This document shows, piece after piece, positions 1-12,135 of a stretch of 64,000 nucleotides of DNA (position 1 is the first letter of the stretch; each line of letters begins with the position of its first letter). The stretch comes from Lepidodermella squamata (lineage: Eukaryota > Gastrotricha). The notes below the pieces were generated by a model that saw only the letters and a program-made list of their open reading frames with translations, was not told where the DNA came from and searched no databases. Where the stretch lies: the NCBI GenBank assembly GCA_047495785.1, contig JBLDXI010000003.1, forward strand, positions 1,426,001 to 1,490,000, in the 5' to 3' direction. A program made the position numbers and the translations under genes.

Positions 1-2562
1 ACAGGTGATCGAGAAAATCAAGGCTACAACTACATGGAGTGTCCCGCTTCGATTTCCCTTAGTAAACCAAAGCTCGAAAAGCATTGGAGGGTCGTGTCAG
101 CATGTTTTACTCATCATAATCACGAGGTTAGTGCTGAGAAATACGCTACTTACCCGGAACAGTGCAAGTTGAGCTCCGAGGAGAAAGAAAGTATTACAAA
201 GAGATTTGAAGGTATCCATGTTCGGCCGAAAACTGTGGAAAAACACGTCCGGCGGTTGACAAATAAAATGGTAACGGCGAAGCAACTAGCTAATTTGCGA
301 TTGTTGAAACCATCGGACCAGCTTCTTGCTGAAAAGCTTGTCAAGTTCTTAGACGAAGTCGAGGCTGATGGTGGTGTAGTTGAGGAAAGGGTGTCCGAAG
401 AAAATCACACTCAAGTCCTGTTTGTCTCTACAAAGAAGATGCGGCAGCGCCTTGAACGCCAGAAGCCGAAAACCATGATTTTGGATACAACCTTCGGGAC
501 CAATAAGTCGGGTTACAAGCTAATGGTCTTTTGCTATCCAAATGCTGATAATGGCAAAACTGCTATTGCAGCTATTGCCATGTTGGAGGATGAAAGCGAC
601 TCCAACGTCAAGGCGGCATTTCTTATTTTCAAAGAACTGCACTCGCCAAAAATATTCTTGGTTGACAAAGACCTGAAGCAGATCGAGCTGCTGCGGTCAA
701 CCTTTCTGTGTATCGTACTTCTATGTCATTGGCACGTCGCCAAGTATCTGAAAAACTTGATCGCCACAGCTCCCACAGAAGTTGAGGTGAAGGTGGAATT
801 GTATAAATTGATTCTTGCCATGATGCGCTCGCGTGATGATGATGTGTATGGAGAATACCTGGGTCAATTCAACGTCGCTGCGGAAGGAATACGAGTTCGA
901 ATTCAAAAGAAATATGTTTCATTGTGCGAATACTTTGAACGCAACTGGAACAGTTGCACCGAAATGTGGGTGAAGCATTTTCGCAGTCGTCTGGAAACAA
1001 TGGGTGAAAATACGACCAGCAGAGCAGAAGGATCATTCGGCAGTTTCAAGGTTATATTGCATGCAACACTCGGCAAGAAACCGAAGATCGAAGCTGTCGT
1101 GCCGGCTGTGTGCGAAATGGCAGATGATCAGGCTGAAACCATCCACGCCAAGAGAATTCAGCCTGTCTCCGACGAATTTCAAGCCGTCCTCTACAAGGCA
1201 TCTTTTGCAGTGTCATCTTTGGCGGTTAAAAAGTACTTTCAGCAACTGAAAGCTCTTAAAACCGTCGAATACAAGAAGCTGTCGCTTGGACAGGTGAAAG
1301 TTCTTGCAGCTGAAGGGGACAGAACGTACTCGACTTATCATGACCAATGCGATTGTTCCATTTTCAATCAAAGCAAAATTCCGTGTCATCACATTCTTGC
1401 ACTCCGTCAGAAAGATGACTTGCCTATGTTCGAACTGAAATTATTCGGGCTTCAGTATCATCGAATCAGCTCCAACGAGGCGCCAGCGAGTGATCAAGAC
1501 GAAGATTCAAGCTCGGAAGCTGGGCAGGCATCTGCACAGGAGGAGGAAGAGGAGGAGGAAACTTTTGACTTCGAGGAAGCCAATTTTCACAGCCCGCAAT
1601 CGAGCAAAGCGCAGCAAGCTAAGTCAGCCAAAGCGAAGTCGACCCAGAAGAAGTATCGCGGTGCCATGGATCTAATGACTGACATTGCGAATATCATGTC
1701 TCAGCATGGTATGGAGCAGTATGATCGCTACGTCGCCAATCTCCGTCAATTCAAAATGTTGATCAATGATGGTAAAAACGTTGTTGTCGGTGAAGAAATC
1801 AGCGAACGTCTTGACGAAGATGGCGAAGATGACGAACTTCCTGAATTGGCCATTCCTATTGAAGAAGCTGATGTCATTGAGCACGAAAAAACTCCCTCTA
1901 GGCCTGGATCGAAGTTCGCTTTGGCTTTCAAAACCGGCGTCAAGTGTCGAGGAAGACCGAAAGATTCAGACAAGCAGGCAAAATTCAATGCTAAGAAGAT
2001 CACGTCGAAACCATCTAACCCAGTAGCGCAGAAGTCGAAAAAGTTAGAATCTGGAGCTGAATCAGATGAAAGCGATAGTGTTGTGAAGCCATCAAGAAAG
2101 TCCGGCAAGAACGGTAACAGGCGATCGAAAAAGCTGGAAACCGATTCGGAAACTTCGAATGAATCTTTGCGAGAGTCCCTTTTGGAAGAATCTGAAGCAT
2201 CTTCGTCTAAATTTTCTGAACTATCGACAAACGTCTCGAAAGTCCAAGACAGCTTTATTGCTCGAAGCGGGTAAGACGCTCAACCTTTTATTGAAACAAC
2301 ATGAATTTCCATTATTTCTAGGATACCTTGGATCGCCGATTTGAATCTGGGCGTCGAAGATCGAGAAGCCATCGCGAACCCCAAGGGTTTGTTGACTGAC
2401 GATATAATGACGGCAATTACTCAATTAGCTCGAGCGCATTACAGCCTGAACTTGCCAGATGAAGAGGTGACCGCATTCGCTGCTCCCGTTGCAGCTGGTC
2501 GGGCAAGTCCCGGATATATGCCGGCCAGTGACAGGGGCTTTCAACTACACAATGGCCAGTGA
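1..2562 (+). CDS. MULE-type transposase with SWIM zinc finger (5' partial)
   Basis: Exon 1 is open from base 1 (in frame with the ATG at 34) to 2270. It splices with GTAAGA at 2271 to an exon at 2322 and stops at 2562. Counting from the ATG at 34, a MULE-like DDE core is visible: LDTTF near residue 149, VDKD near 210, CHWH near 231. A SWIM zinc finger (CDC...PCHH) lies near residues 439-455. After it come acidic and Lys/Ser-rich low-complexity segments. The part before the ATG continues the coding frame and resembles the DNA-binding region of the relative at 61682, so the true start is off-window. The tail exon has a PWIADLNL...LLTDDIM motif like the extra C-terminal domain of many animal MULE proteins. 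A 31-bp-offset duplication shifts the frame just before the stop. It may be a transposon or a host-domesticated SWIM protein; no terminal repeats were seen. Confidence 0.8.
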
Positions 2563-2630
2563 CAGGGGCTTCAAAAGCAGCAACTACAGCGATTTCCCGC
2601 GACGAAAAAGAAGGGCCGCACGCCATCGGC
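2523..2630 (+). repeat. 31-bp-offset short duplication disrupting the MULE C-terminus
   Basis: The 17-18 bp unit beginning GGCCAGTGACAGGGGCTT occurs at 2523 and again at 2554. Reading from the second unit gives a basic tail (KSSNYSDFPRRKRRAARHRR, then stop near 2640) that looks like a nuclear localisation signal. Reading from the first unit runs into the stop at 2562. The 31-bp step is not a multiple of three, so it probably moved the stop upstream. Confidence 0.55.
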
Positions 2631-2705
2631 GGAGCTCGTAGAAATTAAGTTAAATTAAATTGGGTTATATTTATGAAAATGATGAGATGATGAGAGACGA
2701 GGAAG

Positions 2706-2711
2706 AATAAA
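2706..2711 (+). terminator. polyadenylation signal AATAAA
   Basis: A canonical AATAAA lies about 145 bp after the MULE-gene stop, at a plausible 3' UTR distance. It is supported by motif and position only. Confidence 0.35.
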
Positions 2712-2753
2712 ATACCTTCGAGAGCATTTTGTCTTATTCATTTTGTCTTATTC

Positions 2754-2959
2754 ATAGCGCAGCCACTTTTTACCGAGGCCGAGAACATCTCACAATAGAG
2801 CCCGTAATTTGAATAAGGGAACGCGAACAGATTTTTCGGCCAATATTTTTCATTTTGAAAATAAAAAATATTGGCCGAAAAAGTTTGTCCTTTTGTGCAG
2901 GCAATTCGTTTGCTCTATTGTGCGATTTTCTCGGCTACGGTAAAAAGTGGCTGCGCTAT
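2754..2959. mobile_element. MITE with about 50-bp terminal inverted repeats
   Basis: The left end ATAGCGCAGCCACTTTTTACCG and the right end CGGTAAAAAGTGGCTGCGCTAT are inverted copies, and the pairing continues inward through ...ACAATAGAGC / GCTCTATTGT.... A second inner palindrome centres near 2860 (TTTTTCGGCCAATATTTTT and its complement). TTTTGTCTTATTC sits at 2741-2753 and again at 2961-2973, a possible target duplication, with a third copy at 2727. A fragment of the same family is at 20125-20172. It has no coding capacity. Confidence 0.75.
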
Positions 2960-2998
2960 GTTTTGTCTTATTCCAGCCTTTTAGCTTAATTATTTTTC

Positions 2999-3172
2999 TT
3001 ATGTACGAATAGCAAAAAATGTGTACATAATATGTACGAATAGCAAAATAGTTGTACATAATATGTACGAATAGCAAAAAAGTTGTACATAATATGTACG
3101 AATAGCAAAAAAGTTGTACATATTTATGTACGAATAGCAAAAAAGTTGTACATATTTATGTACGAATAGCAG
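2999..3172. repeat. minisatellite, about 31-bp unit, roughly six copies
   Basis: Tandem units read TATGTACGAATAGCAAAA(A) followed by a GTTGTACATAA-type half. The unit is itself partly palindromic (TGTAC...GTACA). There is no unique spacer between units, so it is a satellite and not a CRISPR array. It starts about 40 bp after the MITE at 2754-2959. Confidence 0.85.
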
Positions 3173-4634
3173 CACCCCTTTTTATAATTAGTTATGAAAT
3201 TCCTCGAAATTTTTGAAAAGGCGTTTTATTGAGAAACTGACTTTTCCCCGCAACTTGCGATTTTGGTTCCGCTAAAAGTGAGACCTGCTTTTATTTATTT
3301 TTGGTCCATCGATCAACTATGACTCGGATGTAAAAAAGCGGTTTTTAATACTTCCTGTTCCTGCTTATTAGCCGGGTGATCATCGATTAATTTTTCGGTT
3401 TAAAATTAAATGCGGGGTATATATGCCCCTGTTTTTACTTGCATTATTCCTTTGTTTTTTTACATATCAAAAAATGTATCCACTAATGTCCCCAAAAATG
3501 TCCCATCAATTGGGCAACCATTTTTAATTTCGCAGATTTAATCAAGAAATTAAACTATTTTTTTAATTAACCCTACAGGGAGAGCATCTTATAGTTTTCC
3601 CGAAAGCATTTGATTTTGATTAAGGAATTTTGTGGAGATAACCCGGATGGAAGACCTGTTCGGTAATTTTCGGTATTTTACCCAGTTGGACAGAATTGAT
3701 AAAACTATTCCCAGGGCGTTCTGAATGCTTCTAAGATTTTTCTGGCCATGAAGTAAGACATTAGACTTTCTTATCCTTTGTCCGCGCATTCCCTTGTTAG
3801 CTTTAGGCTTTAGTTATGGGACACTGTAAGTGATTTGCCTTGTAAGTTCACGAGTGAATCAACGCTGAAATGTGATTTTTTCTCCCATCTCCAAGCCCAA
3901 ATAATTTGAAAGGCATAAATATCAGTTCCTTTCAAATCAGCAATCATCCATCAGCCAGTATTTTCGCCGTTTTTCCTTCACAAAATCGCATTGTCGAATT
4001 TCGGTGGTCATAATAGTAAACATAATATTTAAATGACCCAATAATATCAGGTTTCACCGTCGGATTTTACCGACTTGCATTCAAAAGACAACCGCTACAA
4101 TTAGTTGGTACATATTTTCAATATTGGATGGATGCAATATTGGATGATAAATGCGTTGATGTTCGCGCACTCTAAAAGTAATCCTTATTAGCCATCGGTT
4201 GGCATTTCGCTTTCTCGAAACCACGCGCGTGCAAAACTGATGCATAGAACGTGACTTTCCGGAACATTCAAAAATTAGCCACTCAGATGGAATTTAACTT
4301 GAGTAGTAGCTTTGTGTTCATCAACCAAGCCGCGCATCGCTTTCCCCAGTCTCCTTCGATATTTTTGCCATTCCAGAGAAACGGTGGAAACATCTCATTA
4401 TTCAGCCGAAAGATGATCCACCACGTTCTTCTCAGCTGAATTCATCCCGCTAATTATTCGCGAAAAATGTGTATTAGCTAGATTTTGTTAGTACCCAACC
4501 ACACTTTTCGAATTTACGCAAGACGAGACAGCTAATATTCCCCCAAAGGCAGCTGGTGTAACTTGACCCGAGTACCGGCTTCAAGATTCAAATTTGAAAT
4601 CTTTGACAAGGCAAAACTGATATCTCCAAAGAAA
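3173..4634. other. non-coding stretch upstream of receptor A
   Basis: AT-rich. No open frame resembles a gene and no inverted repeat stands out. The last few hundred bases should contain the promoter and 5' UTR of the receptor at 4635, but I recognise no specific element. Confidence 0.4.
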
Positions 4635-7158
4635 ATGAACAACCTCTTTCGATGGACAATTTTCGTCCTGGGCGCTACGATGGTCCAGAGTCAGGCTAAC
4701 CAAACAGCCCCTCAAAAGGGGCCCTATCGGTTGCTGGTACTTGGCTTCGCTTCGTTAACTGGCTACCCAGCTCTCGACGGCAAAACTTGCTTCCCTTCAA
4801 TGCAAGTTGCCATCGATGCAGCGAACAACCGATCCGACTTCTTGCCAGACTACCAAATCGAGCTGAAACAGGCAACGGAGGGTGTCCAAGGTACAGAGAC
4901 CCTGAAAGGCATCATGGCCTTCAGCCAGTACTTCCAGCAAAACGCTCAGCCTAACGAAGTCCAAGCCCCAGTTATAGCCGCTGGCCTCCTAACACCAGGC
5001 TGCCTACCCGCAGCGGCTTCTGTTCATAACTGGAACTCAGTCATGATCTGCCATGGATGCGCTTCACCTGGCGCGACGAACAATCGAAGGTTGTACAAAA
5101 ACTGGTACCTAAGCCGCATGCCGCCGGAAATGATGGCCTTCGCCCGCGTCAAATTCGTCAAAGAAGTCGGGCAATGGAATAAAGCTGCGCTGCTAACCAA
5201 CGCTTTGAACGAATATGACTATTCCTTAGCGAGATTTACGTTCAATACTATGACAAGAGCTGGGGTGAATGTAATTTGGTATGATACTTACATCACCACC
5301 CCTTCAAGGGACACTCTTCTTTCGCTGATGAAGGTGAATGCGAGGATCATTTTCACTGAGGGCAACGGCAATGGCTTTCTCACTCTGTTATGCAATGCCT
5401 ATTTGTTGGGAATGACTGGGTCGAGATATGTTTTTGTGGCCTCGCCGCTGCTTTTCCTTGACCCGAGGGAGCAACCTGACCCATTTCTTCCAGGGTGTTC
5501 ACGGGCTGCTCTGATAAGCCAGGTAAAAAACTTGAATTTTGGAAATTTTGGCTCCCAGGAGCTTCAATTGGGAGAAGCATCTCGAATTCATTCTAACCAG
5601 TCTAAAATCACGAATTTTTCAGGTTAGAAGTGCGTTCTATGTTGGAACCGTAACATCTGCAAGTGAGAACCAAGGCCCAACCACATTTGGCTACGATCTC
5701 CCCGAATTCGAGACCAGGCTCGATGCTTTGACCAACAAGCGAAGGAGTAACGAATATGTACTACGTCACCAGTGCCACGACACAATGCTGTTGGTTCTCG
5801 TAGCTCTGAACGAGACAGAAAGATTGTTGAGGTCAAGGTACAACCTAACTCTTCGAGCTATGGCGACACATCCTGAGTTGGTCATGCGGACCGCGGATGA
5901 GAGTATGAAGTACCTTGAAGTCTACAGCCTCACTACTGGGTATAAACGATACTCGGATCGCCTTCATATGGATGACGAGCCGCAAATGATAGCGCAATAT
6001 CAAGATAAATCAGGGCTGCAAGCGACTCATCGAATCTACCACGAATACGGGAAGGATGTGCTAGACGATTCGACGTACCATTCTTGGAAGATTCGAGACG
6101 TTATCTGGCAAACTTTAGACGGAAAGCCACCTCGGGACAGTCCTTCATCGAAAGTCGTGACTGATAACATCACGTTATCAACATCGGCAGCCTTACTATC
6201 AATTTGCGCGATTTGGCTGATTTCCCAAGCTTTGCTGGTCTTTAAAGACTGGTTGCAAGATCGGAGAACTACATCCAGTGATTCGAAGGCGTTCCTTCAG
6301 CTGAAAGTTTCGATTTGTATAGCTACCGCGACTTGTTGCATCGGGGCTGCGTTCTTCGCGCTGCCTCTTCATTTGATCGACAAAACTTGGGTTTGCTTCT
6401 ATCAAGTCGCGTTTTCAGTGGTCGGGCTCAGCCTCTTGAATGGTCAGCTGGTTGCGAGACACCTGGTTTATAGAGCAATCTTGAGTTACTACCGAATTCC
6501 TGTATCGAGAGCTGGCAGTGTAGCCGTCGGATCATCTTCTGGGAAATCGGGCGATTCAGGAAGGTCCAGCCAGTATCCGAAGCCCAAAGTATCAAGGGTG
6601 TCTTCAACTGCATCGAGCCTACCACCGGCCGAGGCACCAGGTATTCCCTCTGAAAAAGCAGTGAAATATCTATCAACATTCGCAATCTACACTATCGGGT
6701 TTCTCATTGCTAACATCTTCGTAGTTGCGGCTTGGTTCATGTTCGATGGTATGCAACTTCTGGAAACAAGTGAGAGCGAGAAGGTCTATGATTCTGCTAG
6801 CGATGCGTATGTAGCAACCATTACGCATTATTGCCATTCCGAACATCAACTCGCATGGTTGTTGACGCTATTCGCAATTCACGTCATTTGGCTTTCTATT
6901 GGATTAATGCGGAGTTACTCACTCCAGTGTCAGAAGTTTAAATTGACTAATGGCGAGGTTATGTATGTTCGACTCGGCCTCGTCAATGCGACAACACTGC
7001 TCATTGCGACAGTTGCGTTGATTTTCATTCTAGGGGGATCAGCTACTATTCAGTATATCGTCATTTCTGTCAACTTTTTGGTTCTAACAGCACTGACCAC
7101 CGTTGCCGTATTTTGGAGTTCATTTTTCGGCAAACTTAGGCAATGCATTCGACTCTGA
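4635..7158 (+). CDS. class C GPCR, GABA-B receptor-like (receptor A)
   Basis: Two exons, 4635-5522 and 5623-7158, with a phase-0 intron, encode 807 aa. The ATG at 4635 is chosen because it begins a clear signal peptide (MNNLFRWTIFVLGATMVQSQ); no ATG lies upstream in frame. Residues of about 30-460 form a periplasmic-binding-type extracellular lobe with several N-glycosylation sites. A WQTLDGKPPRD segment just before the membrane matches the GABA-B-family pattern. Seven hydrophobic helices lie near residues 480-503, 522-545, 554-579, 647-671, 705-725, 745-766 and 772-794. Loop TM3-TM4 is long and Ser-rich (about 580-645). The cytoplasmic tail is only about 13 residues, so the coiled-coil tail of vertebrate GABA-B subunits is absent. 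The ligand is unknown. Receptor B (43411) is a close paralogue with the same intron position. Confidence 0.85.
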
Positions 7159-7293
7159 TGGAGAGTTCAGGCTGACCTAAGACTATGGAAAGGAAATTTG
7201 TTGTTTTATTTGTTTATTCGGCTCTTACTACCGATTTTGTCATGAAATACCTGTCTGCGGTTTGAAAGATGAGCATAAACGAATTTCTGCTAG

Positions 7294-7398
7294 TTTCTTG
7301 TGTGTAGTAACTCAACTAATTATTTCATTACAATGCGCTATAATAAAAGTGAAGTGTTGATGAGTTGAGCTCTTAGCTGCTCACGTATAAAACTTTGC
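7294..7398 (+). promoter_or_regulatory. upstream block shared with copies I and II (relic copy)
   Basis: TTATTTCATTACAATGCGC, then (G)AAG[TC]GTTGATG, then CTGCTCACGTAT recur in the same order here, at 8351-8460 (upstream of copy I) and at 23669-23762 (upstream of copy II). Conservation together with constant position before the first exon suggests a promoter or 5' UTR element. Here it precedes only a relic exon. Confidence 0.5.
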
Positions 7399-7470
7399 TT
7401 ACGAAAAAACACTAGTTGTTACAGTCTGGATTGAAGAGACCAATGATTTCGAAAGCTAATTTGCTAATCA

Positions 7471-7506
7471 TGCAAAGCCGATTTTTGTTCCAGCGGAGAA
7501 ACAGCT
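7471..7506 (+). pseudogene. relic exon 2 of the cysteine-rich family
   Basis: These 36 bp read CKADFCSSGETA and are followed directly by GTAAAG. This matches the end of exon 2 of copy I (CKAELCSIGETV) including the donor position. With the conserved block at 7294-7398 it marks a decayed family copy lying between receptor A and copy I. No other exon of it was found. Confidence 0.6.
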
Positions 7507-7515
7507 GTAAAGGAC

Positions 7516-8350
7516 AATTATCCAGCTTGAAGCAAACGTTACATTAACATGTACGGTCATTTGGGGCAAAATGAACCTTTGGGGCTAATTGGCCAAAAAT
7601 TGAGGTAATTGTTTTATTTTGATTTTCCGATATTTTTTGGCTCGAATAACGATTTTTCGCCAAGAGCAACTCTGGCAAAATTCCGGAATTTATTGTTTTT
7701 GACCATCCACCATTATCCACCTCGTGCGAAGTCATTTGAAGGCGTTTTATACACCATCATGTACATCGTCAATTGAGCGCAAATAAAACATAATATATTC
7801 ATTTATATATATTTATATTTTTTTTGGACTTTTGTGTGTTTGTTTCGTTTATATGACTCGTTGAACCACACAGTTTTTTGACATTTGCGGATTGCCATGA
7901 ATCGCTCGATACAAAATGGTAAGTAGGAGTAATGGTAGTAGTGTCGTAGTGTTGTGGGCGCCAAGGCGTAATTCGATATGTGAGGCCCGAAGGAACAAAG
8001 GATTAATAAAGGAGGTTAAAAACGAGGCCTACATTGCGCGTGAAGGCTTGCAGAGGACGACCAAGGCTCATGGATCAAAGGCTCAAAGGTTCAAGGCTCG
8101 AGGGTTCAAGGCTGACAACCAAGATCTGTCGAGTATGAAGCACAATGATTAGCCATTTCAAGCACATCTTAGATTTCAGGACGTGGCTTCCACAGGGCAA
8201 GGGCTGACGTCAAATTGACGCGAGGGCAGTTTGTTCACAGTAGGGCTCGAGGGCTAAGGATCTAAAGGCAAGGATTTGATGCTTTCATTCGTTCTCTCTG
8301 GAAGCCGGAAGGTATTGGTCTGTGGTTAGAGCAAGAGCGAAGTCCTACCG
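7516..8350. other. non-coding, with TTTGGGGC-type repeats
   Basis: The first part (about 7545-7740) carries TTTGGGGCAAAATGA-like and TTTGGGGCTAATTGG-like pieces related to the foldback at 22275-23178. The segment 8040-8110 repeats AAGGCTC/AGGTTCAAGG units. No supported gene. Confidence 0.4.
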
Positions 8351-8460
8351 AGTTCCTTGTGTGTAACAACTCACTTAATTATTTCATTACAATGCGCTTG
8401 AGTATAATTGAAGCGTTCATATGGCAATTCACTGACCTGCTCACGTATCTTACTTCTTGC
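8351..8460 (+). promoter_or_regulatory. conserved upstream block of copy I
   Basis: It shares ATTTCATTACAATGCGC, a GAAGCGTT segment and CTGCTCACGTAT with the blocks at 7294 and 23669. It ends 36 bp before the start codon of copy I. This is inferred to be core promoter or 5' UTR sequence; no TATA box was recognised. Confidence 0.55.
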
Positions 8461-8496
8461 ATAGAAAATACTCATTCTTGACAATCTGTTCACTCA

Positions 8497-11400
8497 ATGT
8501 TTTTAAATATTACCTTTTTCGTGTCTGCTTATCTGGCCTTCTTAGCTCAGCAAATATCGATTGTGGCTGGTTGCAGTCCGAGTAATACAGGCAAAGATGC
8601 GGGGCCAGTTACGTATCCCATGGTAAGATTTCCAATTTGACACGAATGAGTTGAAGATTTATATTCTCTACGGCATTCTGATTTCTTCCTAGTACGTTCA
8701 ATGCTTCTCGAATGGAATCGGATCATGTAAAGCCGAATTATGTTCAATCGGAGAAACAGTTGTAAATATCTCTTGAATAATATTTTTACTGAATTTAGCC
8801 CGTAACCCTTGCTCTACATAGATATCTGAAAAATTCTCGGACTTAGCCGTCTGTCAGAAATCTGCGCAGGTTGGAAAGTTTTTCTCCTCTAAATCTGTTA
8901 TCGGCTATTTCTACCATCTAACATAATTTTCAAGCGATTTGTGATTTGTGGTTACGGTAATGACAGCGTCACCTGCACCCCTGCCGTTCCAGGGTGCTCA
9001 GGATCTCTGCGTTTGGTGAAACAAGTGAGGAATTATTAGGATTTAGGGTGAATTATATTTACAACATAATCCGCTGGCCACTCGTCCTCTTCTTAAAATT
9101 TGATGTGTTCTTCAACATGTCAAAAGGACTTACCTGGACCATTATATTGTGAGCAAAGGAATTCCACCAATGGCTCAAGCTGAAAAGATGAAAACTCCAC
9201 TAAATATATTTATACTTATCACAACTAGTTAGCGGCAAATATTTTCGATAATGTCGATCAATGCGCAGCCACAATGAGTGAATTGACATCCGTAAGCGCC
9301 TAATCTGCTGCAAAACCTCCCTCTTTAAGCTTGATGAAATTTTCGCTGCTCTTATTCCCAGAGATATGTCATCTGCGAGAACTCTAATTCAATTCTTGCT
9401 TGCGTATCATCTCAGCCAGGATGTACCAATAATTTGACAGTAAGCTCGAAGGTAAGTTTCACCATTGACAACATACGGCTGCATCGAATGCTTATTCATA
9501 CGCAATGCATCTCCCACATATCAGTACGGAAATCAGTTATTCCAATCTGCTGAACAATGCGCATCGATCGTATCTGCTGACGCAAAGGTATGCTCATGAG
9601 AAAGTCTGCTGAGCTGTTTGTGACCAGCATTTCCAGTCTGAACTAAAGTGGATCCGCTGCTCGAACGGTGTTGGAGGACCCGTCTGCAGATTCAAACAAT
9701 GCGAAGCAGGAGAAATGCGGGCAAGCCACCAATGCAACAAATTAATGTTGGGTTTCACTGTTCAACTAACAGCTCAACTTCACAGCAAACATCAACTTTG
9801 AATCAGAACTGTCCTGCAAAACCACATTATACGTGTGGCAACTCATGATATTTCTTCGAGTTCATAAAAAGTTTCTTCATCAATTAGGTCGCTGTCCCGT
9901 GCTATAATCCGTTAGCGAGCTCCTGGCCCAGCTTTCAGATCGTCCCCGGTTTCGATCACACTTTTCCCGCGGGCTGCAAGTCTCGGCAGGTGCAACTTTG
10001 GGTACGCCCACTTTAAAATCAATCAGAAATTATTTGACTCCACTTTTTTACAGATTGGCAGCAATAATTATTTGCGATCGAGTGGCCCCAACCTAGACGC
10101 TCAGTTGTCAGCATTCAACACGTTCAACATTCAGGTTCTCCAGTATACGGAAAACGTGAACAAAGTGAAAATTTGCTAATGAATAAGACATTTACTGATC
10201 CGAAACAATGTTTTCAGTTGACTTACACAAGGTGTACCCGTGACAATGGCCTGATCTGCAGACCCACTGAGGTTGGATGCTACAACATTGGCGAAGGCAG
10301 TCCTCAGGAGCTTCAGGTCTTTTTTAAATAATAATACGAGTGTATCTCATAGGTGGATATCAGGATGAAAATTGGCCCGAAGGAAGAATATCCACCGATA
10401 TCACTCGTATACGGCATTGTGTTTGAGCTAAATATTGGATCTTTCGGGCGCACGCTGATTGGTCAATCGATCATTACTATGACTCCCGGATGAAACTTGC
10501 AGTAGCGCTATCCATTGAATTTTTTGCTACAAGTATTTTGTTGTGCAGTGATTTGCCACGATTATTATGGATTATTATGGAGTTTACGCTCGTGGTCAAT
10601 GGAAACCGTGGCGGGGGTGTGGCAAGGTCATTTTTGCATAAATATAAAATAATTTATTAGTTGTTTCATCCCGGAGTCATAGCAACAGTAAATCGACCAA
10701 TCAGCGCGCGGGTCGAAGATTAACTTACAACTTGAAACACAATGGGGTTTTAGTGTACAAAACCGACGCAGTATCCGTTGTCATTTGGCAAGCTGATACT
10801 TAGTAACAGTCGGGACATTGTTAATTCAATAAACTACTACCACTAGTGCTGCTTGTAAAAGAAGTAGTGGCTTAAAATTGACAAAATTATCAAGCTCTTT
10901 ATATCAGTTAACAGCAGGAAGAACGTTCTCACTCAACGACTGTCAGTGCTGTCAACGACTCTACGACTGTCAGTGTCATTACGTAAGATAAAAACTGTTG
11001 ATCGGAAAAACTGTTATAACTTATATAACATGTTCATCTTCAATCAGGCCGAAATTCGAATGTGGTACTACTATCAACCTAGACAGCAAATTGGTACATT
11101 GGGCGGTCCTATCATGTGTCTTTCTGACGTCATAACTAAAGTTGACAGCAACAAAGTATGTGACTTTTCCGCGTAGAATCCGCTGACACAGGCATTTGTT
11201 ACCAGCTTTTACCGTCATTCGGGAATTTCTCCGATATTTCAACATGCATGTCAAGCGCCCTCACCGTAAGAGATTCGCCAAAAATTTTAAAAGTAAACGT
11301 AAATGTGTGCCGGTTTTTTTCAGGTGGTTTTCACTAAATACATTCGTTGTTTGACGCGCGGAGGTGGCTATAGCGATTGGGGTGTGGGGCTTACCGCAAT

Positions 11401-11972
11401 CGTTTGCCGACCCGTCGAGGTTGTGGGCAACAATTGTGTTGAATCTGATTACAGCAGATCACCAGTAAGTTGATTCTCATAAAAAAATTAAAACAAATCA
11501 CTAATTTTGCCTTGATACATCCGAAACCATTGTGAAATCTTTACTCAGTCTTGTGCGTTCGTTTAGCATTTAGTAGCTGAGTCGAAAATATTAAATTTGT
11601 CTATGATTGATTACAGGAAGGGGCAATCTATTCAACCGTCTACGATTGCCTAAGGGCCGACGTTGGCCACGGTCCGGTAAGATTTCGGCGGCTTCATTTC
11701 CCTAGAGACCATGAAAATTGTCATTCAGGCCAAATGCTGCTGCTTTGATGTGAATACCGGAATAAGCATATTGATCGGGAGTGTTGTTAACATCACATCA
11801 ACAAACCCCAACTTTTGTTCGTGTCCGATCGGCTACTATATTCCGGTATGTTGCTTATTCGAAGTTTATTGAAACACGCAGATCAGAGATTACTGCAATT
11901 TTCGTTCTCAAGGAACCCTACGCCTATTCAATCGAAATGTTCAGCGATCCGAGCAATTCAAGAAAATGTTAA
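8497..11972 (+). CDS. secreted multi-module cysteine-rich protein, copy I (novel family)
   Basis: 19 exons, all phase 0, 545 aa: 8497-8622, 8693-8761, 8822-8869, 8935-9024, 9229-9291, 9362-9451, 9525-9587, 9637-9720, 9773-9832, 9888-10001, 10054-10164, 10218-10316, 10908-10982, 11048-11155, 11206-11265, 11324-11464, 11617-11676, 11729-11845, 11913-11972. Each boundary is supported by AG/GT sites and by alignment with copies II, IV and V. Exon 1 is a signal peptide (MFLNITFFVSAYLAFLAQQI). Exons then alternate: a three-cysteine exon (for example C-x8-C-x6-C, 30 codons) and a short exon with one cysteine (C at position 12 of 21). This gives a chain of four-cysteine modules, with a CCC-containing C-terminal exon. 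The intron after exon 8 starts GCAAGC (GC-AG). No membrane helix beyond the signal was seen. Function is unknown and I recognise no named domain. Confidence 0.82.
10334..10410. repeat. small inverted repeat in intron 12 of copy I
   Basis: ATACGAGTG...AGGTGGATAT (10334-10360) is answered by ATATCCACC...CACTCGTAT (10388-10410), with a loop of about 27 bp. It directly abuts the larger inverted-repeat element at 10415. Confidence 0.55.
10415..10744. mobile_element. foldback MITE in intron 12 of copy I
   Basis: CATTGTGTTTGAG at the left and its near complement CTTGAAACACAATG at the right begin arms of about 80 bp. These include GCTGATTGGTCAAT / CGACCAATCAGC and ATGACTCCCGGATGAAAC / GTTTCATCCCGGAGTCAT. 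The element is non-coding and explains why this intron is 591 nt. Confidence 0.65.
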
Positions 11973-12135
11973 CATTTATCCATATTGCACTCGTAATTTT
12001 CTGCTGTACTTTGACGAACCTTGTTAACACACTGACACATAAACACACCAGATTTGTGCCTATACCTGTGACTGCGGAGTGCATGAATAACTTGTTATCA
12101 AAGTGATACAGCACATATTCAATAAAGTTGAAGCT
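11973..12135. other. 3' flank of copy I
   Basis: No gene. An AATAAA occurs at 12121-12126 and could serve copy I, but it lies at the edge of an inverted-repeat element. Confidence 0.35.

Noticed and set aside
2999-3172. CRISPR-like array
   Set aside because: Units are contiguous with no unique spacers, and the setting is eukaryotic. It is a minisatellite.
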